Shown here one piece after another: positions 26,248-35,568 of a stretch of DNA of 64,000 nt. The stretch spans positions 33,359-97,358 of the forward strand of contig NZ_JADHDU010000007.1 in NCBI RefSeq assembly GCF_016820495.1, written 5' to 3'. The stretch comes from Planococcus beigongshangi. Lineage in GTDB: Bacteria; Bacillota; Bacilli; Bacillales_A; Planococcaceae. Numbering within the stretch: position 1 is the stretch's first letter; the number at the start of each line of letters is the position of its first letter. The translations under genes and the position numbers were made by a program. The notes under the pieces are model-generated. The model did not search any database. It was not told where the DNA came from and saw nothing but the letters and a program-made list of their open reading frames with translations.

Positions 26248-26964
26248 CTACTTCACCCCATGAAATATAAAAGAATGCGCTTCCTGCTCTGCCTCTTCAA
26301 ACTCCCAATCCCCGTAAACATGAACTTGTGAAAAGTTGGCCTGCTCCAAAGAATCGCGGATTGCTTCCCGGGTTCTGAATTTCAGTTCCATCTTTTCCCG
26401 GACTACGATATCTCCGGTATTTGCGTTCTTCACCGTTTCATAAAAGGTAAAAACATTGTCCGCCATACCGTCATAGGTCGTCCAAATCTCAAGCGGCTCC
26501 CCGGTTTCCGGGTTTTCAGCTAGGTCAGGAGTCGTGTCCTTTTCCCATTCCTCCCAAACTTTAGCCAACGGGTTGCGCGTATCAAAGATGAAATGTCCGC
26601 CGGGCTTCAAGGCGCGGTACGCATCGGCGACCACAGCTTCCCAGCTTTCCTCTGTCAGGAATACCTGGGCAACATTCGCTGTCATAATGATGGCGTCAAA
26701 AGCATTCGCCGGCAAATCCGTGCTGTCCCCGACAATCCATTTCACTGCCCCGGATGACGCTTTGCCTTTCGCCACTCCAATCGCTTCGGCGTTCGGATCG
26801 ATTGCCGTCACCTCATAATTTGCCGCTGCAAAATGAGTCGTCAGCCTGCCTGTGCCGCAGCCCAGATCCGCTATCGTTTTCACATCGCTCTTTTTGAGCA
26901 GCGCCAGGAAAAATTCATCGTCTTTGCCCCAGGCATTTACTTGGTCATACACCAGTGGAATCAT
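26248..26964 (-). CDS. Class I SAM-dependent methyltransferase
   Basis: 238 residues. Motif I ADLGCGTGRL near residue 33, acidic end of strand 2 (AIDPNAEAI), motif VGDSTDLP, and post-motif LKPGGHFIFDTRNP give a full Rossmann methyltransferase. It most resembles small-molecule methyltransferases of the UbiE/Methyltransf_25 group; substrate unknown. GCAGGA lies 8 nt before ATG. It is downstream of the NatAB-like genes but separated by their terminator. Confidence 0.85.
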   Translation of the reverse strand: MIPLVYDQVNAWGKDDEFFLALLKKSDVKTIADLGCGTGRLTTHFAAANYEVTAIDPNAEAIGVAKGKASSGAVKWIVGDSTDLPANAFDAIIMTANVAQVFLTEESWEAVVADAYRALKPGGHFIFDTRNPLAKVWEEWEKDTTPDLAENPETGEPLEIWTTYDGMADNVFTFYETVKNANTGDIVVREKMELKFRTREAIRDSLEQANFSQVHVYGDWEFEEAEQEAHSFIFHGVK

Positions 26965-26979
26965 CTGTATTCCTGCTTT

Positions 26980-27006
26980 CTAAAAAAGCCTTGCTCGGGC
27001 AAGGCT
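26980..27006 (-). terminator. Terminator of the natAB-like operon
   Basis: AGCCTTGC / GCAAGGCT stem with a 3-4 nt loop and six T residues on the minus strand, between the permease stop and the methyltransferase start. Confidence 0.85.
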
Positions 27007-27012
27007 CCTGAA

Positions 27013-28233
27013 CTATTTTTTGAATGACTTGATCACATCTTTAAATCTGAGGCGGTTGCCATAATTCAAGGCCCCGAATTTATAAATGTGGATGGATAGC
27101 GCCGCAAATAATACGACGGTGATCACCATGATCGCGCTTGATATCAACAGGGATGCGATCGGCACGCTTGTCAGCATATACCGGATCGGCATCGTGAATA
27201 ACGAGATGAACGGGATGAACGATGTGACTTTCACGATCGTATTGTCTGGCGCATTCGTCGCAAATGTAGCAGCGAAATAAGCCAGGACAAACAGGAAGGT
27301 GATCGGTGTAACAGCAGAGTTCACATCTTCCACCTTCGAAACCAGACTTCCTAAAGCAGCATAGATGAACAAGTATAAGATGTAACCTAATACTGAGAAT
27401 AGGATATAGACCAGAACCACATCCATCGTCATTGTTCCTTGCAGCATATCCAGAAGAACATCCGGATAATTCCCTTTATTGAGCGTGAATCCGATCACGA
27501 CAGATAGAAGGATGGCCGCGACCTGTAAAATACCGGTCAATCCGACTGCGCCGACTTTCCCCAGGATCAATGTCCGCGGGTTGCTGGATGTGATGAGGAG
27601 TTCCATCGTACGTGAGTCTTTTTCCCTTGCTACGGAAGTCGCCACATTGGCTCCGTACAAAAGGATCAACAGATACATGGTGATCAGGACACCAAAGGCG
27701 ATGGCTGTTCCAGAACCGGCATCTTTCCCAAGATACACAGTTTCCTGTTCAATGGGCTGATTCATGATTTCCCGGACCTGCTGGCTGTCTATGCCATTTT
27801 CGTCAAACAGCCGATTTTCATTGAGTGTTTTTAATTGCGACTCAAAAGACATCTGTTCAGATGAGAAATTTGAGCTGTCATAGGTGATGTAGGTATAGCG
27901 GTTATAATCTTCCACGACAAATCCGGAAGCCACTTCCTCATTCTCGACTGCCTCTCTGAGTTCCTCTTCCGAAGAGTAAGTTTCCTCCCCTAACATCGGG
28001 CTGAGGGATTCCCTAAGCTCATCATTTTCATATACCAGCGTATATTCTTCAGCGGCTCCCCCGTCTCCACCGGACTCTTCTTCGGATCCATCCCCGCCGA
28101 ACCAAACCATGAAAGTGGGGATCGTGGTGATCAGCAGCGCAATGACACACATGATGGCCGTTGTCACGAGCAGGCTTTTCTTTTGGACCATCCCAAGCAA
28201 TTCGAAGTTAAAAACGGTTTTAAGCTTTAACAT
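27013..28233 (-). CDS. NatB-like ABC-2 permease
   Basis: 406 residues: one N-terminal TM, a large acidic extracytoplasmic region (EEESGGDGGAAEEY), then five C-terminal TM helices with the AREKDSRTMELLITS loop typical of NatB/YhaP permeases that export sodium ions or other small substrates. ATG 28233 with AGGTGAT upstream is chosen; the frame extends to 28242. It overlaps the ATPase gene by 14 nt. Confidence 0.85.
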   Translation of the reverse strand: MLKLKTVFNFELLGMVQKKSLLVTTAIMCVIALLITTIPTFMVWFGGDGSEEESGGDGGAAEEYTLVYENDELRESLSPMLGEETYSSEEELREAVENEEVASGFVVEDYNRYTYITYDSSNFSSEQMSFESQLKTLNENRLFDENGIDSQQVREIMNQPIEQETVYLGKDAGSGTAIAFGVLITMYLLILLYGANVATSVAREKDSRTMELLITSSNPRTLILGKVGAVGLTGILQVAAILLSVVIGFTLNKGNYPDVLLDMLQGTMTMDVVLVYILFSVLGYILYLFIYAALGSLVSKVEDVNSAVTPITFLFVLAYFAATFATNAPDNTIVKVTSFIPFISLFTMPIRYMLTSVPIASLLISSAIMVITVVLFAALSIHIYKFGALNYGNRLRFKDVIKSFKK

Positions 28234-29119
28234 GATTATCACCTGTCTTCTCTATGAATATTTCCTGAAGGCTCGGCAAGTAATCCATGAACATCGTCAG
28301 TTCGATCCCCCGGCTGAATAAACCTTCGATGAATGATTTTTTCGTTTCACTTGGAGGAAGCGTTAAAATGACGTCTTCTTTTTCGATTGTATAATCATAG
28401 CCAGCCAAGAAATCCCGGCTCTGCTGATCAGCAAATCTCAAACGGAGCTTGCCTTCACCCATCTGTTTTCTGATGATATTCAAATCTCCAGCCAACACAA
28501 TCTGCCCGTTATTGATAATGGCAATATCGTCGCAGAAAGATTCGATATACCCCATTTGGTGGGAAGAAAAGATGATGATCCGGTCTTCTCTTATGTAATT
28601 CAATAATGAATCCTGAAAAATCTTCGAATTGACAGGATCCAGCCCTGAAAAGGGTTCGTCCAATATCAAAATATCCGGTTCGCATATAAAAGCTTGTGCA
28701 ATCTGGACTTTTTGCTGATTCCCTTTTGACAGCGTCTCCAGCTTTTGATCCAGATAAATATCGATTCCAAACTCTTCGGCCCACTTCTTCATGGAATGCT
28801 GGGCTTCTTTTTTGCTGGCGCCCCGCAGTTCAGCAAAGTAAACCAATTGATCTTTCACTTTGAATTTCCCGTACATCCCGCGTTCTTCGGGCAAGTAGCC
28901 GATTCGGTAGTCAGTCGTTTTAAATTCTTTTCCATCCATCGTGATCGATCCGCTGTCGGCTTTGAATACATCCATCAGAATCCGCATGGATGTCGTTTTC
29001 CCGGCGCCGTTTCTCCCCAGGTAGCCAAAAATCTGTCCCGATTTGATCTTTAAGTTGATCCCTTTTAATACCTGTTTGTCATTAAACGATTTGTTTAAAT
29101 CTTCGATGACTAAATCCAT
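28220..29119 (-). CDS. NatA-like ABC ATPase
   Basis: 299 residues. Walker A GRNGAGKTT, signature LSKGNQQKV, Walker B LILDEPFSGLD, switch His in FSSHQM; the C-terminal about 80 residues form the DUF4162-type extension of NatA/YhaQ ATPases. It pairs with the overlapping permease gene as a two-component exporter. GGAGGTG is placed before ATG. Upstream 29120-29262 is AT-rich with no gene. Confidence 0.88.
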   Translation of the reverse strand: MDLVIEDLNKSFNDKQVLKGINLKIKSGQIFGYLGRNGAGKTTSMRILMDVFKADSGSITMDGKEFKTTDYRIGYLPEERGMYGKFKVKDQLVYFAELRGASKKEAQHSMKKWAEEFGIDIYLDQKLETLSKGNQQKVQIAQAFICEPDILILDEPFSGLDPVNSKIFQDSLLNYIREDRIIIFSSHQMGYIESFCDDIAIINNGQIVLAGDLNIIRKQMGEGKLRLRFADQQSRDFLAGYDYTIEKEDVILTLPPSETKKSFIEGLFSRGIELTMFMDYLPSLQEIFIEKTGDNHVKA

Positions 29120-29261
29120 TTTGACACCTCCATAATTTGAATCCGTGCAGATTTCCTAAATTTTCACTTTTTTATATCCCAACATATATCTTAACATAGA
29201 ACATTCCCATAAAATGGGGGGATTTTAAAATAAAACCGCGAATTTGAGCTGAATGAGACCA

Positions 29262-29320
29262 GAAAAAAACATCCCCGACGTCGTCTGCAATCCGAACGAC
29301 AAGCTGGAGATGTTTTCTAT
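29262..29320 (-). terminator. Terminator of the first UvrA-like gene
   Basis: Long imperfect stem with outer arms AAAACATCCCC / GGAGATGTTTT and inner GTCGT / ACGAC, followed by T-rich DNA on the minus strand. Confidence 0.7.
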
Positions 29321-29367
29321 ATAATCATAACCGATTTTATTTAGAGAGAGTTAAACAGGAATCCCTC

Positions 29368-31638
29368 TCACCCCTCCACACCCTTCCTCAGCCACTTCGC
29401 AGTCAACGTTTTCGACTGCAGCATCTGTTCAGGTGTTCCTTCAAACAGAACTTCACCGCCTCTTTTTCCTCCGCCCGGGCCCATTTCGATGACCCAGTCG
29501 CTCGCGGCGATGAAGTTCAGGTTGTGCTCGATGAGGATGACGGAATTGCCTCCATCGACGAGCCCCTGGAAAACGTCCAATAGCTGGGCATTATCCCTTG
29601 TGTGGAGACCCAATGACGGTTCATCCAGTAAATAGATCTGCCCTTCTTTTTTCAGCTGGCTGGCGAGTTTAAGGCGCTGCACTTCGCCTCCACTCAACGA
29701 ACTTGTCGTCTGTCCGAGCGTCAGGTAGCCCAGCCCCACATCCTTTAATGTATCCACTTTTTTGACGATTTTCGGCATTTTTAAGTACTGATTGGTTTCG
29801 TCGATCGACAGCTCTAAAATTTCCACGATATTTTTTCCTAAGTGGCGATGGGACAAGGCTTCATCTGAATACCGGGTTCCTCTGCAGGCTTCACAGGTGA
29901 CTGTCACGGGATCCGCAAACGCCACGTCCGGCATTGTGACACCTTTTCCTTCGCAGACCGGACAGGCTCCAGTCGAATTAAAGCTGAATAAGCCCACCGG
30001 CTGTCCGGTTTCTTTTGCCATAATCGACCGGATGTCATCCATGATTCCCATATAGGTGGCAAGCGTCGAACGGCTGGACGTTCCGATGCTGCCCTGGCTC
30101 ACCGCAATGGTTTCGGGATAGTTGTCTGTAAATGCGCCGAACAATAAAGAGCTCTTGCCAGAACCGGAAACACCGCATACCGAAACCAGAGCGTTCTTCG
30201 GGATTTCCACACTTACATTCTTCAAATTATTGGCATTGGCATTTTTAATTGAGAAACTGTCTTCTGCCCTTCTCGGATTTTTATTGATGGTGACTTTATG
30301 ATCCAAATCAGTGATGGCGGAAGCTTTCTTCAGCCCTTCCTGTGCGCCTTGATAGACCAGTTCGCCGCCGCCCGTGCCCGCTCCTGGACCCAGTTCAATG
30401 ATTTCGTCCGCCGTTTTGATGACAGCTAAATTGTGTTCAATCACGACGACCGTATTATAATTGTCCCGTAAATCCTGCAGCATATGCGTCAGCATATTTA
30501 TTTCCTCCGGATGAAGCCCTGCACTCGGCTCATCGAAGATATACGTTATATTATTCAGGCTGCTGCCGAGGTGACGCGCAATTTTCACCCGCTGCGCTTC
30601 GCCGCCCGACAAGGTCCCCATTTTCCGCGAAAGGCTCAAATAACCTAAGCCCAGGTCCACCAGCTGTTTGACATTCGGATAGGCCTGCTGCGCGATGGAT
30701 GTGCCGACCGGATTTTCTATCTTCCCAAGTTCACCCATCAGTTCCGTCAGTTCCAAACGGTCATACTGGGCGATATTGAGGCCGTTGATCTTGCATTCCA
30801 GTACTTTTGGATTCAATCCAGAGCCTTCGCAGGTCGGGCACGGTGTATTTGCCGTCACCGCCAGCACATCTTCCTGTGAAACTACTTTCAGTTTCGTGAG
30901 GTCCCGGTTAATGTACAGGCGGATAAACCTCGGAAGAATGCCGTCCCATTCGATGTCCCGATTGCCCACTTTGTAATAATATTTACTGAATGCCCGCTCC
31001 CCTTCCTTCGGCCCGTAGACCAGAAGATTATATTTATCTTCCGGATAATCTTTGATTGGAAGATCAGGATCGAACAATCCGCCGTCCACCATCCATCTGC
31101 CTTGCCATCCAGGCGGCGCCAGCGGTTTGAATCTCACAGCGCGGTCCCGGAGTGACTTCGAGTGATCGATAAGTTTGTGGACATCCGGCGCAACGATTTC
31201 TCCGAATCCGCTGCATTCCGGACATTTCCCGAAAGATGAGTCACTCGAAAACTCGGTAGCTGAACCGATCGGCGGGCTGCCAATCCGTGAGAACAACAGC
31301 CGGATCAGCGGATCGATGTCCATATACGTGCCGACCGTCGAGCGCGAATTACCCTGGACCGGTTTCTGTTCCACCACGACCACCGGACTCAAATTCTGCA
31401 TCAAGTCGGCGTGCGGCCGTTCATACCTCGGCATCTGGTGCCGGAGATAAAGCGGATAATTCAACGTCATCTGCCTTCTGCTTTCGGTCGCCAGCGTATC
31501 AAATACGACCGAGCTTTTCCCCGAACCCGACAGGCCGGTAAAAACATTTATCTTTTCTTTCGGGATATTCAAATCGATATTCTTCAAATTATTCTCGCGA
31601 AGCCCCCGTAAAATGATTTCATCTCTTTTATCCGGCAT
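29368..31638 (-). CDS. Short UvrA-like dual ABC ATPase (DrrC type), copy 1
   Basis: 756 residues, roughly 180 fewer than canonical UvrA, in line with the short DrrC-like class. Two ABC modules: GLSGSGKSS with LSGGEAQR and FDEPSAGLH; GVSGSGKSS with LSGGEVQR and LDEPSLGLH. Zinc-finger-like pairs CPECSGFG, CPTCEGSG, CPVCEGKG and CEACRGTR are kept. Such proteins bind DNA and are tied to resistance against DNA-binding drugs, as in anthracycline producers, rather than general excision repair. AAAGGAGG sits 8 nt before ATG. A close paralogue lies at 43102-45381. Confidence 0.88.
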   Translation of the reverse strand: MPDKRDEIILRGLRENNLKNIDLNIPKEKINVFTGLSGSGKSSVVFDTLATESRRQMTLNYPLYLRHQMPRYERPHADLMQNLSPVVVVEQKPVQGNSRSTVGTYMDIDPLIRLLFSRIGSPPIGSATEFSSDSSFGKCPECSGFGEIVAPDVHKLIDHSKSLRDRAVRFKPLAPPGWQGRWMVDGGLFDPDLPIKDYPEDKYNLLVYGPKEGERAFSKYYYKVGNRDIEWDGILPRFIRLYINRDLTKLKVVSQEDVLAVTANTPCPTCEGSGLNPKVLECKINGLNIAQYDRLELTELMGELGKIENPVGTSIAQQAYPNVKQLVDLGLGYLSLSRKMGTLSGGEAQRVKIARHLGSSLNNITYIFDEPSAGLHPEEINMLTHMLQDLRDNYNTVVVIEHNLAVIKTADEIIELGPGAGTGGGELVYQGAQEGLKKASAITDLDHKVTINKNPRRAEDSFSIKNANANNLKNVSVEIPKNALVSVCGVSGSGKSSLLFGAFTDNYPETIAVSQGSIGTSSRSTLATYMGIMDDIRSIMAKETGQPVGLFSFNSTGACPVCEGKGVTMPDVAFADPVTVTCEACRGTRYSDEALSHRHLGKNIVEILELSIDETNQYLKMPKIVKKVDTLKDVGLGYLTLGQTTSSLSGGEVQRLKLASQLKKEGQIYLLDEPSLGLHTRDNAQLLDVFQGLVDGGNSVILIEHNLNFIAASDWVIEMGPGGGKRGGEVLFEGTPEQMLQSKTLTAKWLRKGVEG

Positions 31639-31727
31639 TGTGAAAGCCTCCTTTTAAATTCGACCAGGAATTTTCCTGCTAATTAAAAGGGTTCCCTGTT
31701 TTGGGTGGGCTTACACAAGTGAGCATG

Positions 31728-31762
31728 AAAAAATCCGCTCTGTGTTGGAGAGGCGGATTTTT
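31728..31762. terminator. Hairpin upstream of UvrA-like copy 1
   Basis: AAAAATCCGC / GCGGATTTTT stem with A/T flanks. It might end transcription in either direction; no gene clearly needs it. Confidence 0.5.
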
Positions 31763-31807
31763 GAAGTGCTACTTTGTAGTGGCGCGGTTCACGAGAATTA
31801 TATTTCA

Positions 31808-31974
31808 AGCGCCTCCCAGGGAGCGGCACAATTCATGACAATTCCAGTTTCTGCATAAATAATGAAACTCTATCCCCTGGAACCATGTATTAATAGGAAT
31901 AGAGTATCTTTTATATACAATTGCAGTTAATAGTCAAAATCGTTTAGAATTGTTTCTTTCCCAGGGACGTGCTT
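31808..31974. repeat. R1-type repeat, variant b
   Basis: Begins GCGCCTCCCAGGGAGC and ends AGAATTGTTTCTTTCCCAGGGACG, the inverted ends of family R1, but its middle differs (GAAACTCTAT ... ATAGAGTAT arms). The same variant recurs at 55684-55849. The gap 31975-32414 that follows has no recognisable gene or structure. Confidence 0.75.
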
Positions 31975-32414
31975 TACAATCCGCTTCCGAAAAGGCTTGG
32001 GAAAAGCTCAGTTCGTCTTTTTGGAAACAAAGTGTTCATGGTGACATTCTCCTTTTCAATTAGTTTTCGAGTACATGTCAGCAATCAAAAGCCAAAAAAC
32101 ACGAAACACTTTTCTCTAGAAGCAAATAGCGTCCCTATGGCCAGCCTTCTAAAATTCGGGCTTGCCATGTTATGACTTTCAAGGCCCACACTTTCCACCT
32201 ACCCCCTTTCTGTCTGTAATGGTCTTTCTACTTAAAATTATATTCAAGATTGTTTTCAGGTCAATTGAAACACACATAAAAAAACAGCGATTCTCTGTAA
32301 AATTGCATGCAGAAAATCACTGTTTTAGCAGCCCCGATCGAACCCCGCTTTATTGGGAACGACATTATCTCTATACAGTTCATATCGATGATTCTTCATT
32401 TACTTCTCCTTCTG

Positions 32415-33116
32415 TCAGCGGCAGTTTTCGATAAACTGTTCGAAAATCCGGATTGAAATGCCGTCTCCTTTTACTGCCAGCGGCTCTGGATGCCACTGGA
32501 CCCCGAGAACAAATTTATGCTCTGTACTTTCAATAGCTTCAATAATTCCGTCTGACGCCTTGCCGGAAACTGCAAGCGGCTTCGGCACATCACGTACAGC
32601 CTGATGGTGATAACTGTTTACTTTAAATCTCGCCTGCCCTGCAATCTTTGCTAATAGGCTGTTTTCCGGTGTGTCCACATAATGTGACAGATGAGTGTTC
32701 ACTGCCTTTTGGTCATGCTGCAGCAATGATTCATTGATCTGACTGTAAATATCCTGGTACATGTTCCCTCCAACAGCAATATTCAAAATCTGGATACCGC
32801 GGCAAATCCCAAGAACCGGTTTGTCCATCTTCATCATCTCCTGGATCATCAGGATTTCAAAACTGTCCCTGCCAGGTGAAATCATACCCAAATTCGGCAT
32901 CGGCTCTTCTCCAAACAAGGTCGGATCAATATCTCCTCCGCCGGTTACAACAAGTCCGTCAATCTTCTCCGCCAGTTGCCGTGCATGTTTGTCTATGCCA
33001 ATCGGCAAAATGATAGGGATCCCTCCCGCCTGAATAATGGATTGCATATAAGCATTTGAAACAGTATGTAAATAATCAAGTTCAACGTTCGAAGTTACTC
33101 CAATAATCGGTGCCAA
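32415..33116 (-). CDS. Peptidase C26 / gamma-glutamyl-GABA hydrolase family protein
   Basis: 233 residues, class I glutamine amidotransferase fold. Nucleophile Cys in LGICRG near residue 105, oxyanion loop VTGGGDIDP, and the His-Glu dyad in VQWHPE near the end match PuuD-like hydrolases, which release glutamate from gamma-glutamyl compounds in polyamine or amine breakdown. Start TTG 33116 with AGAGGA about 9 nt upstream. No puu genes adjoin. The gap 33117-33350 contains a partial R1 5' end near 33310. Confidence 0.85.
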   Translation of the reverse strand: MAPIIGVTSNVELDYLHTVSNAYMQSIIQAGGIPIILPIGIDKHARQLAEKIDGLVVTGGGDIDPTLFGEEPMPNLGMISPGRDSFEILMIQEMMKMDKPVLGICRGIQILNIAVGGNMYQDIYSQINESLLQHDQKAVNTHLSHYVDTPENSLLAKIAGQARFKVNSYHHQAVRDVPKPLAVSGKASDGIIEAIESTEHKFVLGVQWHPEPLAVKGDGISIRIFEQFIENCR

Positions 33117-33349
33117 ATCGCAGTTCCTCTTTTCTATGTTAGGGTATTTTTTCTGGTTATCACCTTAACGGAAATATACTTGGCCAATCAGCTGCCTTTG
33201 CAAAATTACCAACAGCGCTTTCTTATTTGAATATTATTACAAGCATTACTATAGCATTTATTTAGTTAATAAAGCAGAAAATTCCATATTTTCATTCAGC
33301 GATTTCCACTTCACTTCTCAGGGAACCATACAATTTATATGGATGAATA

Positions 33350-33384
33350 AAAAAAAGAACCTTGAGCGAGTCAAGGTTCTTTCT
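33350..33384 (-). terminator. Terminator of the 108-residue unknown gene
   Basis: AAGAACCTTGA / TCAAGGTTCTT stem with eight T residues on the minus strand. Confidence 0.9.
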
Positions 33385-33393
33385 ATATATATA

Positions 33394-33720
33394 TTAAGCA
33401 TATAATTTATATTGTTTTGCCTGGCCATACATACTGTTTTCAGCTGTTACGTCTTTCAATTCTGCAATCACGATCTTGGGACTGGAAGGGCCAACTATTG
33501 TGGAGATATAACTGACTTTGAATGTATAAGTGGCCTTTCTGCGGAAGTTTCGATATTCAGGCGAATCCACTGTCGTGGTCCAGTAAAAGACATTGCCATC
33601 CGTGTCAGTTAAAGCGACTACCCGATGTTCGTCGTTTTTGAAGCAGGATAAAATCTCGAGATCTTCAGTATATTTTTTTCCTCTTTCATATCCGTTCACT
33701 TCTCTGATTGCAAGCACCAT
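33394..33720 (-). CDS. Small protein of unknown function
   Basis: 108 residues, cytosolic, no TM. It looks like a compact beta-rich fold (HRVVALTDTDGNVFYWTTT; ATYTFKVSYIST) that may be an OB-like or nucleic-acid-binding module, but I do not recognise a family. ATG 33720 has GGGGTG 7 nt before it; the frame extends to 33735. It is single, with a clear terminator. Confidence 0.6.
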   Translation of the reverse strand: MVLAIREVNGYERGKKYTEDLEILSCFKNDEHRVVALTDTDGNVFYWTTTVDSPEYRNFRRKATYTFKVSYISTIVGPSSPKIVIAELKDVTAENSMYGQAKQYKLYA

Positions 33721-33943
33721 CAAAATACACCCCATTCCATAGTGATATGCTTTTACTATAACAGAACCTATGTTCTATTACCAGTCAAAAGATCAAAAAA
33801 TTATAAATTTCAACCAATAAAGCGATAAAAGGATGATTAAAAATAGTTCACATCCTTTATTGCGCGTTACAATCCGCCCTTGCGCAAGCTTTTCGAAAAG
33901 CGCATACTTAATAGTCGAGAAAATGATTAGGAGTTCGGTACAT

Positions 33944-35074
33944 ATGAAAAACCTAGCAACAACACTCACCAAAATCACCCCTCAATATGATCCGTGGGAA
34001 GCGTATATGGATATTCAGGAGCACGGAAAACTGACCCTGTCCAGCATCGAATTCACCACGACCTATCTATGCAATATGCGCTGTGAACATTGCGCTGTCG
34101 GCTATATGCTCGAACACAAGGATCCGGATGCGCTGCCGATCGAGCTGCTCCTTTCGCGCCTGGATGAAATTCCGCATCTCCGAACAATCAGCTTAACGGG
34201 CGGAGAGCCGATGTTTTCAAAAAAATCGGTCGCCAATTATGTCCTGCCTCTTTTGAAATACGCCCATGCACGCGGTGTCCGCACCCAGATGAATTCGAAT
34301 TTGACGATGCCGCTCGACCGCTATATGGAAATCGCCCCTTATCTGGATGTCCTGCACATTTCCCACAACTGGGGCACCATCGATGATTTTGTCGACGGCG
34401 GATTTGCCAATATGGAACGTAAGCCGTCACGTGAGCGCCGGGCCGAACAGTTCCAGCGCATGATCGACAACAGCCGCGCACTCGCTGAAGCCGGCGTCAT
34501 GGTGTCAGCGGAAACGATGCTGAACAAGCGGACACTCCCGCACCTGAAGAGCATACATAAGCAGATCATTGAAGAAATGAAATGCGCGCGCCACGAAGTG
34601 CATCCAATGTACCCGAGCGATTTTGCGAGTCAATTGGAAGTGCTGTCGCTCGATGAAACGAGAACAGCGATCCACGAATTATTGGATGCCCGCGATGAAA
34701 ATGTCTGGATGCTGTTCGGCACCCTGCCGTTTTATCCGTGCAGCCAAAACGACGAAGACACGAAACTCCTGAACCGCATCCACGCCAGTAAAAATGTCAC
34801 TGTCCGCAACGACCCGGATGGCCGCTCCCGGCTGAATGTGAATATCTTCACCGGCGAAGTCATCGTCACCGATTTTGGCGATACCCCGGCGATGGGCAAT
34901 ATCCAGAGCGATTCACTTCCGGCTATGCTAGACCGCTGGCTGGAACGGCCACTCGCCAAAACAATCGGCTGCCACTGTCCGGCAGCAAAATGTCTCGGAC
35001 CGAATCTGCTGGTGAAAGATGCTTATTATCCGGACACTGATTTCACTGTTCAAAAAGCGAGAATTACTGTTTAA
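33944..35074 (+). CDS. yfkAB: Radical SAM protein YfkAB
   Basis: 376 residues. The radical SAM cluster motif is CNMRCEHC (Cys43, 47, 50), followed by the GGEP motif (LTGGEPMF). The C-terminal part carries CHCPAAKC, the CxCxxxxC motif that defines the YfkAB family and likely holds an auxiliary iron-sulfur cluster. The family's reaction is unknown to me. ATG 33944 is preferred with AGGAG 10 nt upstream; the frame extends to 33833. Single gene with a strong terminator. Confidence 0.88.
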   Translation: MKNLATTLTKITPQYDPWEAYMDIQEHGKLTLSSIEFTTTYLCNMRCEHCAVGYMLEHKDPDALPIELLLSRLDEIPHLRTISLTGGEPMFSKKSVANYVLPLLKYAHARGVRTQMNSNLTMPLDRYMEIAPYLDVLHISHNWGTIDDFVDGGFANMERKPSRERRAEQFQRMIDNSRALAEAGVMVSAETMLNKRTLPHLKSIHKQIIEEMKCARHEVHPMYPSDFASQLEVLSLDETRTAIHELLDARDENVWMLFGTLPFYPCSQNDEDTKLLNRIHASKNVTVRNDPDGRSRLNVNIFTGEVIVTDFGDTPAMGNIQSDSLPAMLDRWLERPLAKTIGCHCPAAKCLGPNLLVKDAYYPDTDFTVQKARITV

Positions 35075-35099
35075 ATTGCTATTGATAATTTAGAAAATA

Positions 35100-35135
35100 A
35101 TAAAAAAGATACGAGAGTTCTCGTATCTTTTTTTG
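35100..35135 (+). terminator. Terminator of yfkAB
   Basis: AAAAGATACGAG / CTCGTATCTTTT stem, 4-nt loop, long T run. Confidence 0.95.
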
Positions 35136-35268
35136 ATTGAGTTATAATCACTTGATTTCCCCATTACATAAACTTGCTCAAATCCGGGTAACCAGAAACA
35201 GACTTGCGCCGTTCATATAAGAGGCATCTTCGCTGACAACCCGTTTCTCGTTGAACACTACATTAAAA

Positions 35269-35568
35269 CTAAATCTCCAAATCCAGTAACTTTGAACTCA
35301 GGCTCTTGCCGTGCATGTCCTGGGCAAGTGACTTAGTTACGCCGCCCCCCAGCGCATCGTGCATGACAAAATTGAACGCGCCGAGTTTAGGCAAATCATA
35401 ACGGATGACTTCGCCATGGACTGTTTCACTAAACCATTCTTTAACGATAGCGGCTGTGACTTTCTCTTCAACCAGGGCATAATCTTCTTGTTTGTAGACA
35501 ATCAGGGAGATATTCGAAATGTTCCCTTTGTCTCCCGTCCGTGAATGAGCAATTTCCCTTAATTTCAT
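35269..35568 (-). CDS. AtuA C-terminal-domain protein (small subunit)
   Basis: 99 residues matching the C-terminal domain that in longer AtuA proteins is fused to the main domain: REIAHSRTGDKGNISNISLI at the start and GGGVTKSLAQDMHGKSL near the end. Its ATG follows the stop of the large AtuA gene directly, with GAGGTG as ribosome site, so the two are split parts of one enzyme made from one message. Confidence 0.8.
   Translation of the reverse strand: MKLREIAHSRTGDKGNISNISLIVYKQEDYALVEEKVTAAIVKEWFSETVHGEVIRYDLPKLGAFNFVMHDALGGGVTKSLAQDMHGKSLSSKLLDLEI

Noticed and set aside
29368..31638. Canonical UvrA repair protein
   Set aside because: About 180 residues shorter than UvrA, no uvrB/uvrC nearby and a second like copy present; the DrrC-type short class fits better.
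31975..32414. Genes in the gap before the C26 hydrolase (frames 31969-32175 and 32162-32434)
   Set aside because: No ribosome sites, low-complexity translation and start inside an R1 end; nothing recognisable.
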